Positions 1 through 8,220 are shown, numbered from the stretch's first letter. The stretch is DNA of 39,498 bases from an uncultured Thermomicrobiales bacterium (GCA_902806405.1 CADCWL010000041.1:1-39498); one strand, 5' to 3'. Notes: generated by a model not told the origin, from the letters alone. Numbers and translations are program-made.

Positions 1-195
1 CCCGAGGGGGCGGCGCGCGCCCTCGCCGCGCGGGAGGCGGCGGCGGCGTTGCAGCCGCTCGGGCGGCAGGGCGCCGCCGCCGAGATCGCCGCCGCCGTCG
101 CCTTCCTCGGGTCGGACGACGCGTCCTTCGTGACCGGCGCCGTCGTCCCGGTCGACGGCGGTTGCACCGCCCACTTCAACCTCGGCTCGCGCTGA
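1..195 (+). CDS. Short-chain dehydrogenase/reductase (SDR), C-terminal part
   Basis: Reading frame 1 is open from the window edge to a TGA at 193-195 and gives the last 64 residues of a classical SDR. It contains the C-terminal signature of the family: a 'PLGR' turn, 'AFLGSDDASFVTG' and 'VDGG'. SDRs are cytosolic NAD(P)-dependent oxidoreductases acting on alcohols, sugars or keto acids. The catalytic Ser-Tyr-Lys part lies outside the window, so the substrate cannot be guessed. The next gene downstream on the same strand is another SDR with the same ending, so the two may form a tandem catabolic pair. The start codon is not visible. Confidence 0.85.
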   Translation, partial: PEGAARALAAREAAAALQPLGRQGAAAEIAAAVAFLGSDDASFVTGAVVPVDGGCTAHFNLGSR

Positions 196-258
196 GCGGG
201 CCCCACCTATGGAAGATCGCGCTCCGGACCCCGGCGCTCACGGATGCGGGAGGCAGGC

Positions 259-1047
259 ATGGACCACGACACCCACCGGGGCAGCGTCGCCCTAATCACG
301 GGCGGCGCCCGCGGCATCGGCCGGGGGATCGCCGAGGCGTTCGCGGCGGCGGGCGCCGCGGTCGTTGTCGCCGACCGCGACGGGGAGGAGGCGGAGCGCG
401 TCGCCGTCGCGCTGCGGGAGGGCGGCGCCGAGGCGATCGCCGCGCCGGTCGACGTCCGCGACGCGGCGGCGGTGGCGGCGATGGTCGAGGCCGCCCTGGG
501 CCGCTTCGGGCGGATCGACGTCCTGGTCAACAACGCCGGCGTCTACCCGAACACGCCGGTGCTGGAGATGGAGGAGGCCGAGTGGGACGCGGTCTTCGAC
601 GTCAACGTCAAGGGGGCGTTCCTCGTCTCGCGGGCCGTCGCGGCGGCGATGGTGGCGCGCGGCGAGGGGGGGCGGATCGTCAACATCTCCTCGGGGGCGG
701 CCGTCTCCGGCCGGCCGGGCGCCGCCCACTACTGCGCGTCGAAGGCGGCACTCAACATGTTCACCAAGGTGCTGGCGATCGAGCTCGCGCCGCACGATAT
801 CCTCGTCACCGCCGTCGCGCCGGGGTTGATCACGGTGCCGGGCGCCGACCTGACGGGGGAGTACGTCGAGCGGCTGATCGCGATGACGCCGGTCAAGCGC
901 CCGGGCCGGCCGGCCGACGTCGCCAACGCCGTGCTCTTCCTCGCCTCGCCGGCGGCGTCGTTCGTCACCGGCACGATCCTCGGCGTCGACGGCGGCGGCC
1001 TCGCCGGTCGCTCATTGCCGCTCAGCCGCCGCCCGATCGAGGCATGA
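259..1047 (+). CDS. SDR family NAD(P)-dependent oxidoreductase
   Basis: Complete classical SDR of 262 residues, the usual length. From the ATG at 259, the nucleotide-binding motif TGGARGIG is at residues 14-21, NNAG at 91-94, the catalytic Ser in 'NISSG' near 145, and Tyr158/Lys162 in 'YCASK'. The C-terminus has 'SFVTGTILGVDGG'. An upstream ATG at 244 is in frame, but GGGAGG at 248-253 sits 5 bases before the ATG at 259, so I chose the latter. It is probably cytosolic. The preceding SDR fragment on the same strand suggests an operon of dehydrogenases. The substrate is unknown; sequence alone cannot separate 3-oxoacyl-ACP reductase-like from sugar or polyol dehydrogenases. Confidence 0.93.
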   Translation: MDHDTHRGSVALITGGARGIGRGIAEAFAAAGAAVVVADRDGEEAERVAVALREGGAEAIAAPVDVRDAAAVAAMVEAALGRFGRIDVLVNNAGVYPNTPVLEMEEAEWDAVFDVNVKGAFLVSRAVAAAMVARGEGGRIVNISSGAAVSGRPGAAHYCASKAALNMFTKVLAIELAPHDILVTAVAPGLITVPGADLTGEYVERLIAMTPVKRPGRPADVANAVLFLASPAASFVTGTILGVDGGGLAGRSLPLSRRPIEA

Positions 1048-1137
1048 CGTCGGCTCCCGGAGGTCCCCGTGCTCTCCCGCTCGCTGCGTCGACCTTCCCC
1101 ATGGACGTCGTCGCCGCCAACACCGTGCGACGACCGG

Positions 1138-1174
1138 GGCGACCCCGCCGACCGGTGCGATCGGCGGGGTCGCC
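1138..1174 (+). terminator. GC-rich hairpin after the SDR gene
   Basis: A perfect 14-bp inverted repeat (1138-1151 with 1161-1174) encloses a 9-base loop, about 90 bases past the SDR stop. There is no T-run after it, so it is a terminator-like hairpin rather than a textbook intrinsic terminator. It could also simply stabilise the 3' end of the transcript. Confidence 0.45.
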
Positions 1175-1210
1175 CTGCGCTCGACCTGAACCCTTGATCC
1201 CGCCCGGCGG

Positions 1211-1366
1211 ATCGAGGCGGGGCGCTACGCGGACCTGGTCGTTGTCGACGGCGATCCCCTCTCGGACGTCCGCGTGCTCCAGGACCCGATGCGCGTGGCG
1301 ATCGTGATCAAAGGGGGCGAGATCGTCGCCGATCGCCGCCCGGGGAGCGTCCCGAACGCCGCCTGA
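1211..1366 (+). pseudogene. Amidohydrolase C-terminal remnant
   Basis: Frame 1211-1366 encodes 51 residues and a stop that read as the end of a metal-dependent amidohydrolase (imidazolonepropionase/prolidase-like group): 'AGRYADLVVVDGDPLSDV', then a 'DP..V..VIKGGEIV' strand. This motif normally closes a ~400-residue protein. Upstream in this frame there is no amidohydrolase sequence; instead there is the hairpin at 1138-1174 and non-coding sequence. The metal-binding barrel is therefore missing, and this is most simply a truncated relic. The ketopantoate-reductase family gene starts 22 bases later with its own ribosome-binding site. Confidence 0.7.
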
Positions 1367-1388
1367 CGCCGAAGCGGGGAGGACAACG

Positions 1389-2465
1389 ATGCGCGTGACG
1401 GTGGTCGGCGCCGGGGCAATCGGGGGCACCGTCGGCGTGCTGCTGAGCCGGGCGGGGCACGACGTGACGCTGGTCGATCGGGACGCGGCGCACGTCGCGG
1501 CGATCAATCGCGACGGGTTCCGGCTCAGCGGGGTTGTCGAGTCCGTCGAACGGGTGCCGGCGATCGCGCCGGAGGGGCTTTCGGACCTCGTCCGGGAGGG
1601 TGGACCGCTCGGGCTGGTGGTGCTGGCGGTCAAGGCGATGGACACCGAGGCCGCGACGGCGAGTCTCCTGCCCCATCTGGCGGTCGACGGCGCCGTCGTC
1701 TCCTACCAGAACGGCCTGCTCGAGGAGCGGATCGCACGGATCGTCGGCCCGGAGCGGACCGTCGGCGCGTTCGTCCACTTCGGTGCCGACCTGGTCGAGC
1801 CGGGCCACGTCGTGCTGGCGAACCGGGTGGCGACCCATCTCGGCGAGCTCGACGGGACGGAGACGCCGCGTCTCCACCGGATCGCTGAGGTGCTCGCGTC
1901 GGCGACCCCGGTCGTGATCACCGCCAACCTGGCCGGACATCTCTGGGGCAAGCTCTGCTACGCCGCGCTTGCGTACGCCGTCTCGACCGTCGACGCGCCG
2001 GTCGACGAGGTCGTCGCGGAGCCGCCGGCGCGGGAGGCGATCCGCGCCGCCGTGGCGGAGGTCGTCGACGTGGCGCGGGCGCAGGGGATCCGCCTGGAAA
2101 ACATCCCCGGCTTCGAGGCGCGGGCGTTTGACCGCCGCAATCCGGCGCGGATCGCCGCCACGGACGCGCTGTTCGACCGGTGGGCGGTGGAGGGCAAGGC
2201 CGCGATCAAGCGTCACATGGGTATCCACCGCGACATCAAGGTCCGCAAGCGCCGGACGGAGGTGGACGATCAAGTCGGCGCGGTCGTCGAACGCGGCCGC
2301 TCGGTCGGCGTCGCTACCCCGATCAACGCGCTGCTCGTCGAACTGATCCACCAGATCGAACGTGGCGAGCGGGCGCACGACTGGTCGGCACTTCGCGAAC
2401 TCCACGCAGCAGCATCGCGCCCGACGGGAGCGGACCGAACGAGCGCGGGCACTCCCGGTCGATAA
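1389..2465 (+). CDS. Ketopantoate reductase family protein (ApbA/PanE fold)
   Basis: 358 residues. The N-terminus has the Rossmann motif GAGAIGG (residues 7-13) followed by an acidic beta-strand end, 'VDRD', which would bind the adenosine ribose. The C-terminal helical domain carries the catalytic-type Lys in 'WGKLCY' and the conserved Glu in 'RRTEVD', followed by 'GVATPIN', the family's substrate-binding turn. The family reduces 2-dehydropantoate to pantoate with NADPH for coenzyme A synthesis. However, many bacteria carry several paralogues of unknown 2-keto-acid specificity, and the surroundings here are catabolic (SDRs, amidohydrolase relic) rather than pantothenate genes, so I give no symbol. 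GGGGAGG lies 7 bases before the ATG. At about 50 residues longer than E. coli PanE, it may belong to a different subgroup. Confidence 0.88.
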   Translation: MRVTVVGAGAIGGTVGVLLSRAGHDVTLVDRDAAHVAAINRDGFRLSGVVESVERVPAIAPEGLSDLVREGGPLGLVVLAVKAMDTEAATASLLPHLAVDGAVVSYQNGLLEERIARIVGPERTVGAFVHFGADLVEPGHVVLANRVATHLGELDGTETPRLHRIAEVLASATPVVITANLAGHLWGKLCYAALAYAVSTVDAPVDEVVAEPPAREAIRAAVAEVVDVARAQGIRLENIPGFEARAFDRRNPARIAATDALFDRWAVEGKAAIKRHMGIHRDIKVRKRRTEVDDQVGAVVERGRSVGVATPINALLVELIHQIERGERAHDWSALRELHAAASRPTGADRTSAGTPGR

Positions 2466-2591
2466 GGGCCAACGGATCCGCCTTGGTGACGCCGCAGGGC
2501 GGATCTCGTACCGGGGATCCCGGGGTGACGATCAGGGGGGTGGGGACAGATGCCGCTCCGAGAACCGGGACGGCGTCGTTCAAGGCGCAAA

Positions 2592-2612
2592 CGCTCCCTG
2601 CGCGGGGGAGCG
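2592..2612. terminator. Hairpin between convergent genes
   Basis: A 7-bp perfect stem (2592-2598 with 2606-2612) and 7-base loop lie just beyond the stop codon of the minus-strand M28-like gene and 127 bases beyond the plus-strand reductase stop. The position suits a terminator for the minus-strand gene or a shared one, but there is no T-run. Confidence 0.35.
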
Positions 2613-2614
2613 CC

Positions 2615-4333
2615 TCACGCTCCGGCCGGCGTCTCCTGGCGGAATCGGTCGACCCGTCGCAGCGCCGATCGGAGGGCGTGCTCGACGCGGTTTCGCTCCC
2701 GGGCGAGGGCGGTCCCGAGGTACCGGGCCTCGTCGCTCCCCGGGCCGAGCGCAGCGAGGCGGGCAGCGCCGCTCAAGCCGGGCAGCGGCTCCACGCCCAA
2801 CGCCAGGTCCTGCTCGAACGGCCCCGACCGCGTGTAGTTGACCGGGATCAGGAGCCGGCCCAGTTCCATCAGGAGCGCGTTCCCCGGCGTCGGGTCGTGG
2901 CGCTCCAGCGCCAGGGCCCGGACCTCGTCGGCGAGCCGGCGCGCCAGCGCTTCCGCGCCCGACAGGTCGAACGTCCCCGTCGCCAGGTCCCCGTAGCGGC
3001 GCAGCGCGTCGGCGATCTCCTCTGCCACGGCGGCGTAGTCGAACGGCAGCCGCTCCCGCGTGCAGAGCTGCCAGAGCGTCTCAGCGTAGACCCCCGCGTC
3101 GCGGACGAGGTTAGCCTGGTCGATCTTGTCGAGGGTGTCCTCCCGGGTGTGCCACCACCAGCCGAGGCCCCCGCCGCGGGTGCCGGCACCGAGGAGCTGG
3201 GCGAGGGCGGCCCCGGTCGCTGAGTCGTCCCGGGGCTGCTCGGAGAGGGAGGCGAAGAGGGACGGGACGCCGTGGCCCCAGAACGACTGATCGCTCGACC
3301 GGCTGATCCGCTTGTAGTCGAGGTCGACGCCTGCCGCCTCGGTCAACACCTCCTGCCCGAAGCCGTAGGTCTCGGCCATCGTCGCCGCCTCCTCGAGGAC
3401 GGAGGCGCCGACGGCCCCGACCGAGTCGACGTTGACGTGGCAGACGCAGCGCTCGTGGAGGTCGTGCCAGAAGGCGTCGGCGTACCAGGCGGAGCCGGCG
3501 TAGCGGCCGTGGGAGTGGCCCGACCAGAAGGCGAGGCGCACGCCGCGCCGCAGCGAGGACCGACGCTCGGCGAGGAGCCGGGCGACCTCGAGCTGGGTCG
3601 CGTTGGCCGTGCCGTTGTCCATCGCCCCGAGGTGCCAGGAGTCGACGTGCCCGCTGAAGAGGACGAAGGTGTCCTCCGCCGTGCCGGGGAGGTCGCCGGT
3701 CAGGGTCGGGATCTTGACCCAGGCCCGGAACGGCTCGGTGGTCAGCCGGACCCGCACCGGACCCCGGGCGAGCGCCTGTTTGAGACGGTCGCCGTCGGCC
3801 CGCGTCACGCCGACGGCCGGGACCGTGGGCAGCAGCCCGGCCGTCCCCGGCACGGGCGTGCCCCAGACCGGGGAGAGGCACATCTCGTGGACGTGCTCGT
3901 CGTTGATGTGGATCTGCCCGACCGCGCCGGCGCGCTCGGCGGCAACCCCCTTGGCGGGCATCGCCAGGCCGTCGCTGAGCACGATCTTCCCGCGCGCGTC
4001 GTTGCCGCGGTCGTCGGTGTCCAGGCCCGATCCGACGAAGACGAGATCGGCGACCACGCCGTCCGGATCGGTGGCCGGACTGAGGGAGTAGCCGTTGGCG
4101 GCGATCCGGCTCGGCTCCTGGTCGAGGACGTCGAGCGAGGCGCGCCGGGGGTAGCCGATCAGGGCGTCGCTCTCGTGGCGGGCGACGTCGTAGCCGAAGG
4201 AGCGGAGCTGGGATTCGATGTAGTCGAAGGCGGCGGCCTCCTCCGGGGTGCCGGAGAGGCGGACGACGGCCGCGATGGCGCGGAGGTGGCGGTCGATCTC
4301 CGATCCGGACACGGCGTCGACGAGCGTGCTCAT
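2615..4333 (-). CDS. M28-family peptidase-like protein with PA-type insert, atypical active site
   Basis: 572 residues. The order is: an N-terminal helical region; a protease-associated-like region around residues 80-210; a zinc-peptidase core with 'FSGHVDSW' and 'MDNGTANA' (the usual first metal His and bridging Asp); 'NVDSVG' (metal Asp); 'WWHTREDT' (late metal His); and a C-terminal helical domain. M28 enzymes are aminopeptidases or carboxypeptidases that use two zinc ions. The usual 'EExGLxGS' motif, which supplies the general-base Glu and a metal Glu, reads 'GHSHGRYAGS' here, so both Glu are absent. I saw no convincing signal peptide. The ATG at 4333 has GGAGG 7 bases upstream; the reading frame extends further upstream, but that part is low-complexity and unlike a protein. 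Fold assignment is firm; enzymatic activity is uncertain. Confidence 0.85.
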   Translation of the reverse strand: MSTLVDAVSGSEIDRHLRAIAAVVRLSGTPEEAAAFDYIESQLRSFGYDVARHESDALIGYPRRASLDVLDQEPSRIAANGYSLSPATDPDGVVADLVFVGSGLDTDDRGNDARGKIVLSDGLAMPAKGVAAERAGAVGQIHINDEHVHEMCLSPVWGTPVPGTAGLLPTVPAVGVTRADGDRLKQALARGPVRVRLTTEPFRAWVKIPTLTGDLPGTAEDTFVLFSGHVDSWHLGAMDNGTANATQLEVARLLAERRSSLRRGVRLAFWSGHSHGRYAGSAWYADAFWHDLHERCVCHVNVDSVGAVGASVLEEAATMAETYGFGQEVLTEAAGVDLDYKRISRSSDQSFWGHGVPSLFASLSEQPRDDSATGAALAQLLGAGTRGGGLGWWWHTREDTLDKIDQANLVRDAGVYAETLWQLCTRERLPFDYAAVAEEIADALRRYGDLATGTFDLSGAEALARRLADEVRALALERHDPTPGNALLMELGRLLIPVNYTRSGPFEQDLALGVEPLPGLSGAARLAALGPGSDEARYLGTALARERNRVEHALRSALRRVDRFRQETPAGA

Positions 4334-5067
4334 CCGATCCTCCGGCCTTCGTACGTGCGGCGGCGGGCACCGCGGACGCGGCAGCCCCGTCCGCATCATA
4401 CCCGGACGCCTCCGCGTCGCGGAGGTCACCCGTTGCACCTCTCGGGCGTGAGCCACCTCTCGAGCGCGGCTCGATCCGGCGGCGATTGGGGCCACGCGGG
4501 TGCGCTTCGATCAGGGGGCAAAGCCGGTCGGCCGCCTGCGCGGACAGGACCACGCCCGGGGTGGTCGGGGAGGACGTGCTAGCTCCGCGACCCGGGTCGC
4601 GTCGATGATCTCGCTCCCGCGCCAGACGCCTCCTGCCTCGCGGCAACCGCCGCGCCGGAGTCACCGGCAGTCGATCCCGCCGGGGGTGCCACCCGGACAG
4701 GCGACATCACCCGATCGCCCGCGGTGTCGGCCGAGGACCGTCAACCTGCCGACCGCTCGGGCGTTGACGGGACGGACCGGCGCAACCCGCCGGTTGGTCG
4801 GGGTCGGAGGCTGACGAACGGGTCGGGCACGACGGGCGCGGAGAGGGGATGGTCGGACCCTCGGTGAGCCGCTTACGGGGGCCACGTCGATCACCGACTT
4901 TTCGGGCGCGGGAATGCGTCCGTCGGCAGCGGCGCGCCGCGCGCCTCTGTGCTCGGCGGTGGAACCCGGATCGTGTTGGGGCTGGGCGATCGCGGCACGG
5001 TGCCCGGCGGCGATGGCGCCCGTCGAAACCATCGATCGGGCCGAGTCCGGCCCGCTGTTCGTCCGGG
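4334..5067. other. Gene-poor interval between two minus-strand genes
   Basis: I see no credible gene in these 734 bases; the open frames are arginine-rich shadows of GC-rich sequence. On the minus strand, TATGAT at 4395-4400 could be a -10 element for the M28-like gene (about 62 bases of leader), but no good -35 lies at the right distance. A hairpin at 5037-5054 belongs to the Mrp gene's 3' end. Confidence 0.4.
5037..5054 (-). terminator. Hairpin after the Mrp/ApbC gene
   Basis: A 6-bp perfect stem (5037-5042 with 5049-5054, all G/C) and 6-base loop lie 14 bases past the stop of the minus-strand gene. No T-run follows, so termination is only suggested by position. Confidence 0.3.
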
Positions 5068-6192
5068 TTAGCCTCGCGTTGGCATCAGCCGGATCATCGC
5101 CTTGCGGGGGGCGGTCGCCGCGTCCTTCGCGAGGCGGGCGGCGACCCGCTCGGCGAGGTGGGCGAAGGCCCCGGCCGTGGCCGACTCGGGGTGTCCGACG
5201 ACGACCGGCCGGCCCTCGTCGCCACCGGCGCGGACGGCGGGCTCGATCGGGATCTGGCCGAGGAGGGGGACCTCGTACTGCTCCGCCGTCCGCTTGCCGC
5301 CGCCGCTGCCGAAGATGTCGGTCGTCTCGTTGCAGCAGGGGCAGACGAAGCCGCTCATGTTCTCGACGATCCCGAGGATGCTCGTCTTCACCTCCTGGAA
5401 CATCCGCAGTCCCTTGACCGCGTCCGCCAGCGCCACCGCCTGCGGCGTCGTCACGATCACCGCCCCGGAGATCGGGATCTTCTGGACCAGGGTCAGCTGA
5501 ACGTCGCCCGTTCCCGGCGGCAGGTCGATCACCAGGTAGTCGAGCTCGCCCCAGACGACGTCGTTCAGGAACTGGGTGATCAGCTGGGCCACCATCGGCC
5601 CGCGCCAGATCAGCGCCTTCTCGGGGTCGAGCAGGAAGCCGATGCTCATCACCTTTACGCCGTGCGCCTCGACCGGCACGATCTTGCCGTCGCGCACCAG
5701 CGGCTTGCTCGTCTGCCCCATCATCAAGGGCATGCTGGGCCCGTAGACGTCGGCGTCGAGCAGCCCGACCGCGGCGCCGGCCCGCGCCAGCGTCACCGCC
5801 AGGTTGGCCGCCACGGTCGACTTGCCGACCCCGCCCTTGCCGGAGGCGACGGCGATCGTGTTCTTGATCCCCTTGAGTGGTTGCGCGTCCGCCTTGCCGC
5901 CGCCGCTGGCGCGGACGCGGGTCCGCCACCCGATCGTCACCGTCCCCAGGTCGGGGATCGTCGTCAGCGCGGCGCGAAGCTCGTCCTCCAGCCGCTCCTT
6001 GTAGGGCGCAAGGGGGGTGAGGAGTTCGACCGTCAGCGCCACGTCCCGGCCGTCGACGGCGATCTCCGGCACCATCTTCAGCTCGACCAGGCCGCGGCCG
6101 ATCTCCGGCTCCTGCACCGGACGGATCGCCTCGGTGATCTGCTCGCGGGTCGGCGCGCCCTGACCCGGCGGCCGATCCATCGTCGTCGACAT
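5068..6192 (-). CDS. apbC: Mrp/ApbC-type P-loop iron-sulfur cluster carrier
   Basis: 374 residues in the standard two-domain form. Residues about 15-95 are a MIP18/DUF59 domain; from 110 onward is the SIMIBI NTPase. The deviant Walker A 'SGKGGVGKST' is at 117-126, 'DADVYGPSMP' follows at 147, and the cluster-binding CPCC at 284-287 gives the family's CxxC pair (Cys284/Cys287). The protein acts in the cytosol as an ATP-dependent scaffold or carrier of [4Fe-4S] clusters to apo-enzymes. The ATG at 6192 has GAAGGGA 8 bases upstream; the second Met (6180) is possible. No other Fe-S assembly gene is adjacent, which is normal for Mrp in this group. Confidence 0.95.
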   Translation of the reverse strand: MSTTMDRPPGQGAPTREQITEAIRPVQEPEIGRGLVELKMVPEIAVDGRDVALTVELLTPLAPYKERLEDELRAALTTIPDLGTVTIGWRTRVRASGGGKADAQPLKGIKNTIAVASGKGGVGKSTVAANLAVTLARAGAAVGLLDADVYGPSMPLMMGQTSKPLVRDGKIVPVEAHGVKVMSIGFLLDPEKALIWRGPMVAQLITQFLNDVVWGELDYLVIDLPPGTGDVQLTLVQKIPISGAVIVTTPQAVALADAVKGLRMFQEVKTSILGIVENMSGFVCPCCNETTDIFGSGGGKRTAEQYEVPLLGQIPIEPAVRAGGDEGRPVVVGHPESATAGAFAHLAERVAARLAKDAATAPRKAMIRLMPTRG

Positions 6193-6265
6193 CGGTGCAG
6201 TCCCTTCGTGATGTGCGTTGGACGGGGAGCGGCGTGAGCCGACATAACCACCCGCCTCCGCCCCA

Positions 6266-6271
6266 AGTGTA
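6266..6271 (-). promoter_or_regulatory. Possible -10 element for the Mrp gene
   Basis: TACACT on the minus strand (rising context GGTACACTTGG), about 75 bases before the Mrp start. The same hexamer occurs before the cold-shock gene, the zinc-ribbon gene and the PIG-L gene. No convincing -35 is seen 16-18 bases upstream. Confidence 0.3.
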
Positions 6272-6446
6272 CCGAACGTCGGGCATCCGAGGGCATACCG
6301 AGGCGACGGTGCCCTTCGGCCGGCCGCGGGTGGCCTGCGGTGAAGCGGTCGGCGGAGAGCGGACAGCGGGCGGTTGCCGCTGCCTGGAGGGGAGGGGGCG
6401 GACCCGCCGCGTCCCCCTGCTCTCGCACCGGCCCGCGTGGGGGATG

Positions 6447-6992
6447 CTACCCAGCGGGGCCTTCGACGAGGAAGAGCACCATCAGGTCCTCGTCGAGGTA
6501 GTCGCCGGGACCGAGACGGTTCGCTCGCGGCTCCCGTCCGTAGGGGACGAAGCCGAGCGAGGCGTAGATAGCCCTTGCCCCTAAGCTGCGCTCCCCAACC
6601 ATCAGGTGGATCTGCTCCAGGTCGGGGAGCGCGCGGGCGTGGACGATCGCCTCGGCGACGAGTCGGCGCGCCACGCCGCGGCCCCGGGCCTCCGGCGCGA
6701 CGTAGACACCCCAGAGCGTCGCCTTGTGCCGCTGCCGCTCCGGCTCCTGCCGCGCGACGCCCGCGGTGCCGACGAGCGCCCCGCCCAGAAAGGCGCCGAG
6801 GGCGACGCCGTTCGGCGGGGCCGAGGCGATCCCCAATCGCTCGCGCACCGCCGCGATCGGCGTCGCGCGGGACTCCTCGTACGAACGGCCGAACGCCTCC
6901 GGGTGCTCCCGCAGGGCGCGCAGCCGCACCGCCCAGAAGGACTCGGCGTCCTCCTCCACGAGGCGGCGCAGCGACACGTCGGGGTCGGACAC
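6447..6992 (-). CDS. GNAT-family N-acetyltransferase
   Basis: 181 residues, typical GNAT length. The acetyl-CoA pyrophosphate-binding motif is 'VAPEARGRGVARRLV' (Q/RxxGxG/A type), preceded by the beta-strand 'LWGVYV' and followed by 'ELMVGERSLGARAIYASLGF'-like motif B features ('ARAIYASLGF'). It transfers an acetyl group from acetyl-CoA to an amine of an unknown small molecule or protein. The gene starts 22 bases after the IF-1 stop on the same strand, so it is probably cotranscribed with IF-1; a role in acetylating a ribosomal or translation protein is possible but only a guess from that position. Confidence 0.9.
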   Translation of the reverse strand: MSDPDVSLRRLVEEDAESFWAVRLRALREHPEAFGRSYEESRATPIAAVRERLGIASAPPNGVALGAFLGGALVGTAGVARQEPERQRHKATLWGVYVAPEARGRGVARRLVAEAIVHARALPDLEQIHLMVGERSLGARAIYASLGFVPYGREPRANRLGPGDYLDEDLMVLFLVEGPAG

Positions 6993-7014
6993 GGAGGCGG
7001 ACGGCGACCGGCGC

Positions 7015-7311
7015 CTAGCGGTGGCGGAAGGTGATCCGGCCGCGGGTCAGGTCGTACGGCGAGAGCTCTACGACGACCCGGTCACCCGGCAGGACGCGAA
7101 TGTAGTTCTTGCGCATCTTGCCACCGAGGTGGCCGAGGACATTGTGACCGTTCTCGAGCTCGACGGTGAACATCGCGTTCGGGAGGGCATCGACGATCTT
7201 GCCCTCGACCGAAAGGGCGTCGGGGTTCTCCCGTCGCGGCCGCTCCTCGGTCGGAACCACGGGCGGCTTCACGGGGCGGGGCGGCTTACGGTAGGCGGGT
7301 TTCTTCGCCAA
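7015..7311 (-). CDS. infA: Translation initiation factor IF-1 with N-terminal extension
   Basis: 98 residues. Residues about 33-98 are a full S1/OB-fold IF-1: '[20 protein letters not shown]' followed by '[16 protein letters not shown]' and '[14 protein letters not shown]'. IF-1 sits in the ribosomal A site during initiation. Normal IF-1 is about 72 residues; here it has an extra basic, proline-rich N-terminus of about 26-30 residues. The start is TTG at 7311, with AGGAGG 6 bases upstream, which makes the extended form the genuine product. It is not next to ribosomal protein genes, where the housekeeping infA usually lies, so it may be a second copy. A small unknown gene lies upstream and a GNAT gene directly downstream. 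Confidence 0.95.
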   Translation of the reverse strand: MAKKPAYRKPPRPVKPPVVPTEERPRRENPDALSVEGKIVDALPNAMFTVELENGHNVLGHLGGKMRKNYIRVLPGDRVVVELSPYDLTRGRITFRHR

Positions 7312-7416
7312 AGGGAACCTCCTGGAATCGGCGTCTGGGTCGATGGTTGTCGACGGCGATCGCCGCCGAACGGGTACGAAACGGAAAGGGCCGAGAAAGG
7401 CGGAAACCCGGCGGGG

Positions 7417-7845
7417 CTAGGTGGGCGAGGACCCGCCCCCGACCGCCGCCGGATCGCCCGCGTTGGCGGAGGCGAGCGCGGCCGATCCCTTCGCCGAGGC
7501 GGACGGCGGAGCGGCCGCGACAACCGCCGGGGCGGCGAAGACCCAGCGCTTGAGCTCGCCGTGGTCCTGCTGGCCGAGCCAGCCGGCCACGTCCTCGCGG
7601 ATCGTAGTGGCGGCCTCCGCCAGCCCGTCGCGGCCGAGCCCCGGCCCGCCGAGCCACGGCCGCTCTGCCGGGTCGGCGCGCCCTCCCGGCAGGCAGCGGA
7701 AGATGCGGAAGCGCCAGTAGCGCGGCTGATCCGGATCACGGACCGGTTCTACCCGGTAGAGGCGGCCGGTGCCCCGCACCTTGAACGAGAACCCGATCCC
7801 CTCGGGCGTTCGGGACTCGATCACGTCGATGGCGTCGTCGTCCAT
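7417..7845 (-). CDS. Small conserved-looking hypothetical protein
   Basis: 142 residues, family not recognised. The ATG at 7845 has GGAGGAAAG directly upstream, a strong ribosome-binding site; an upstream in-frame stretch to 7995 is arginine-rich and probably non-coding. Residues 1-100 look like a folded domain with alternating strands ('GIGFSFKVRGTGRLYRVEPV', 'RYWRFRIFRCLPGGR'). The last 40 residues are Ala/Gly/Ser-rich and probably disordered. There are no Cys pairs, membrane segments or signal peptide. It precedes IF-1 by 105 bases on the same strand, so it may be cotranscribed. Confidence 0.7.
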   Translation of the reverse strand: MDDDAIDVIESRTPEGIGFSFKVRGTGRLYRVEPVRDPDQPRYWRFRIFRCLPGGRADPAERPWLGGPGLGRDGLAEAATTIREDVAGWLGQQDHGELKRWVFAAPAVVAAAPPSASAKGSAALASANAGDPAAVGGGSSPT

Positions 7846-8135
7846 CTTTCCTCCGCTTCCCGGCCGAACCGACGGCCACCGTGCCGCGGCACGCGGCCGT
7901 CGCCGAGGGCGCGATCGGGCGGGGACGGAACGAGGCCGACGACAACCACGGCTCGCCCCGATGGTCGCTTTCCGACCTCCATGCGCCGGGGTCACCGGCG
8001 CGGAACGAAGGACGGTAACGTCGTCGTGAGGCGACCCGGCTGACCGACAATCGTTCGGGGACCCGGCAAGAATCTCTCACCGCGCGTGCATGATTAAGGA
8101 TACCACGGGCGCCCGGCGCGGGACGGTGGGCCGGG

Positions 8136-8168
8136 TTGACGACTTTTCGGCACGGTCGATGCTACACT
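8136..8168 (+). promoter_or_regulatory. Putative promoter of the cold-shock gene
   Basis: TTGACG (8136-8141) and TACACT (8163-8168) are good -35 and -10 boxes, but they are 21 bases apart, longer than the usual 17. The -10 has the extended context ATGCTACACT. Transcription would begin near 8175, leaving a leader of about 46 bases. The long spacer may mean that the -35 is not used or that an activator is required. The -10 region strongly resembles the one at 21636. Confidence 0.5.
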
Positions 8169-8220
8169 AGGGGTGCGCACGGTACTGGAACCGGCGTAAG
8201 GCGCAGAAAGGACGACACGC

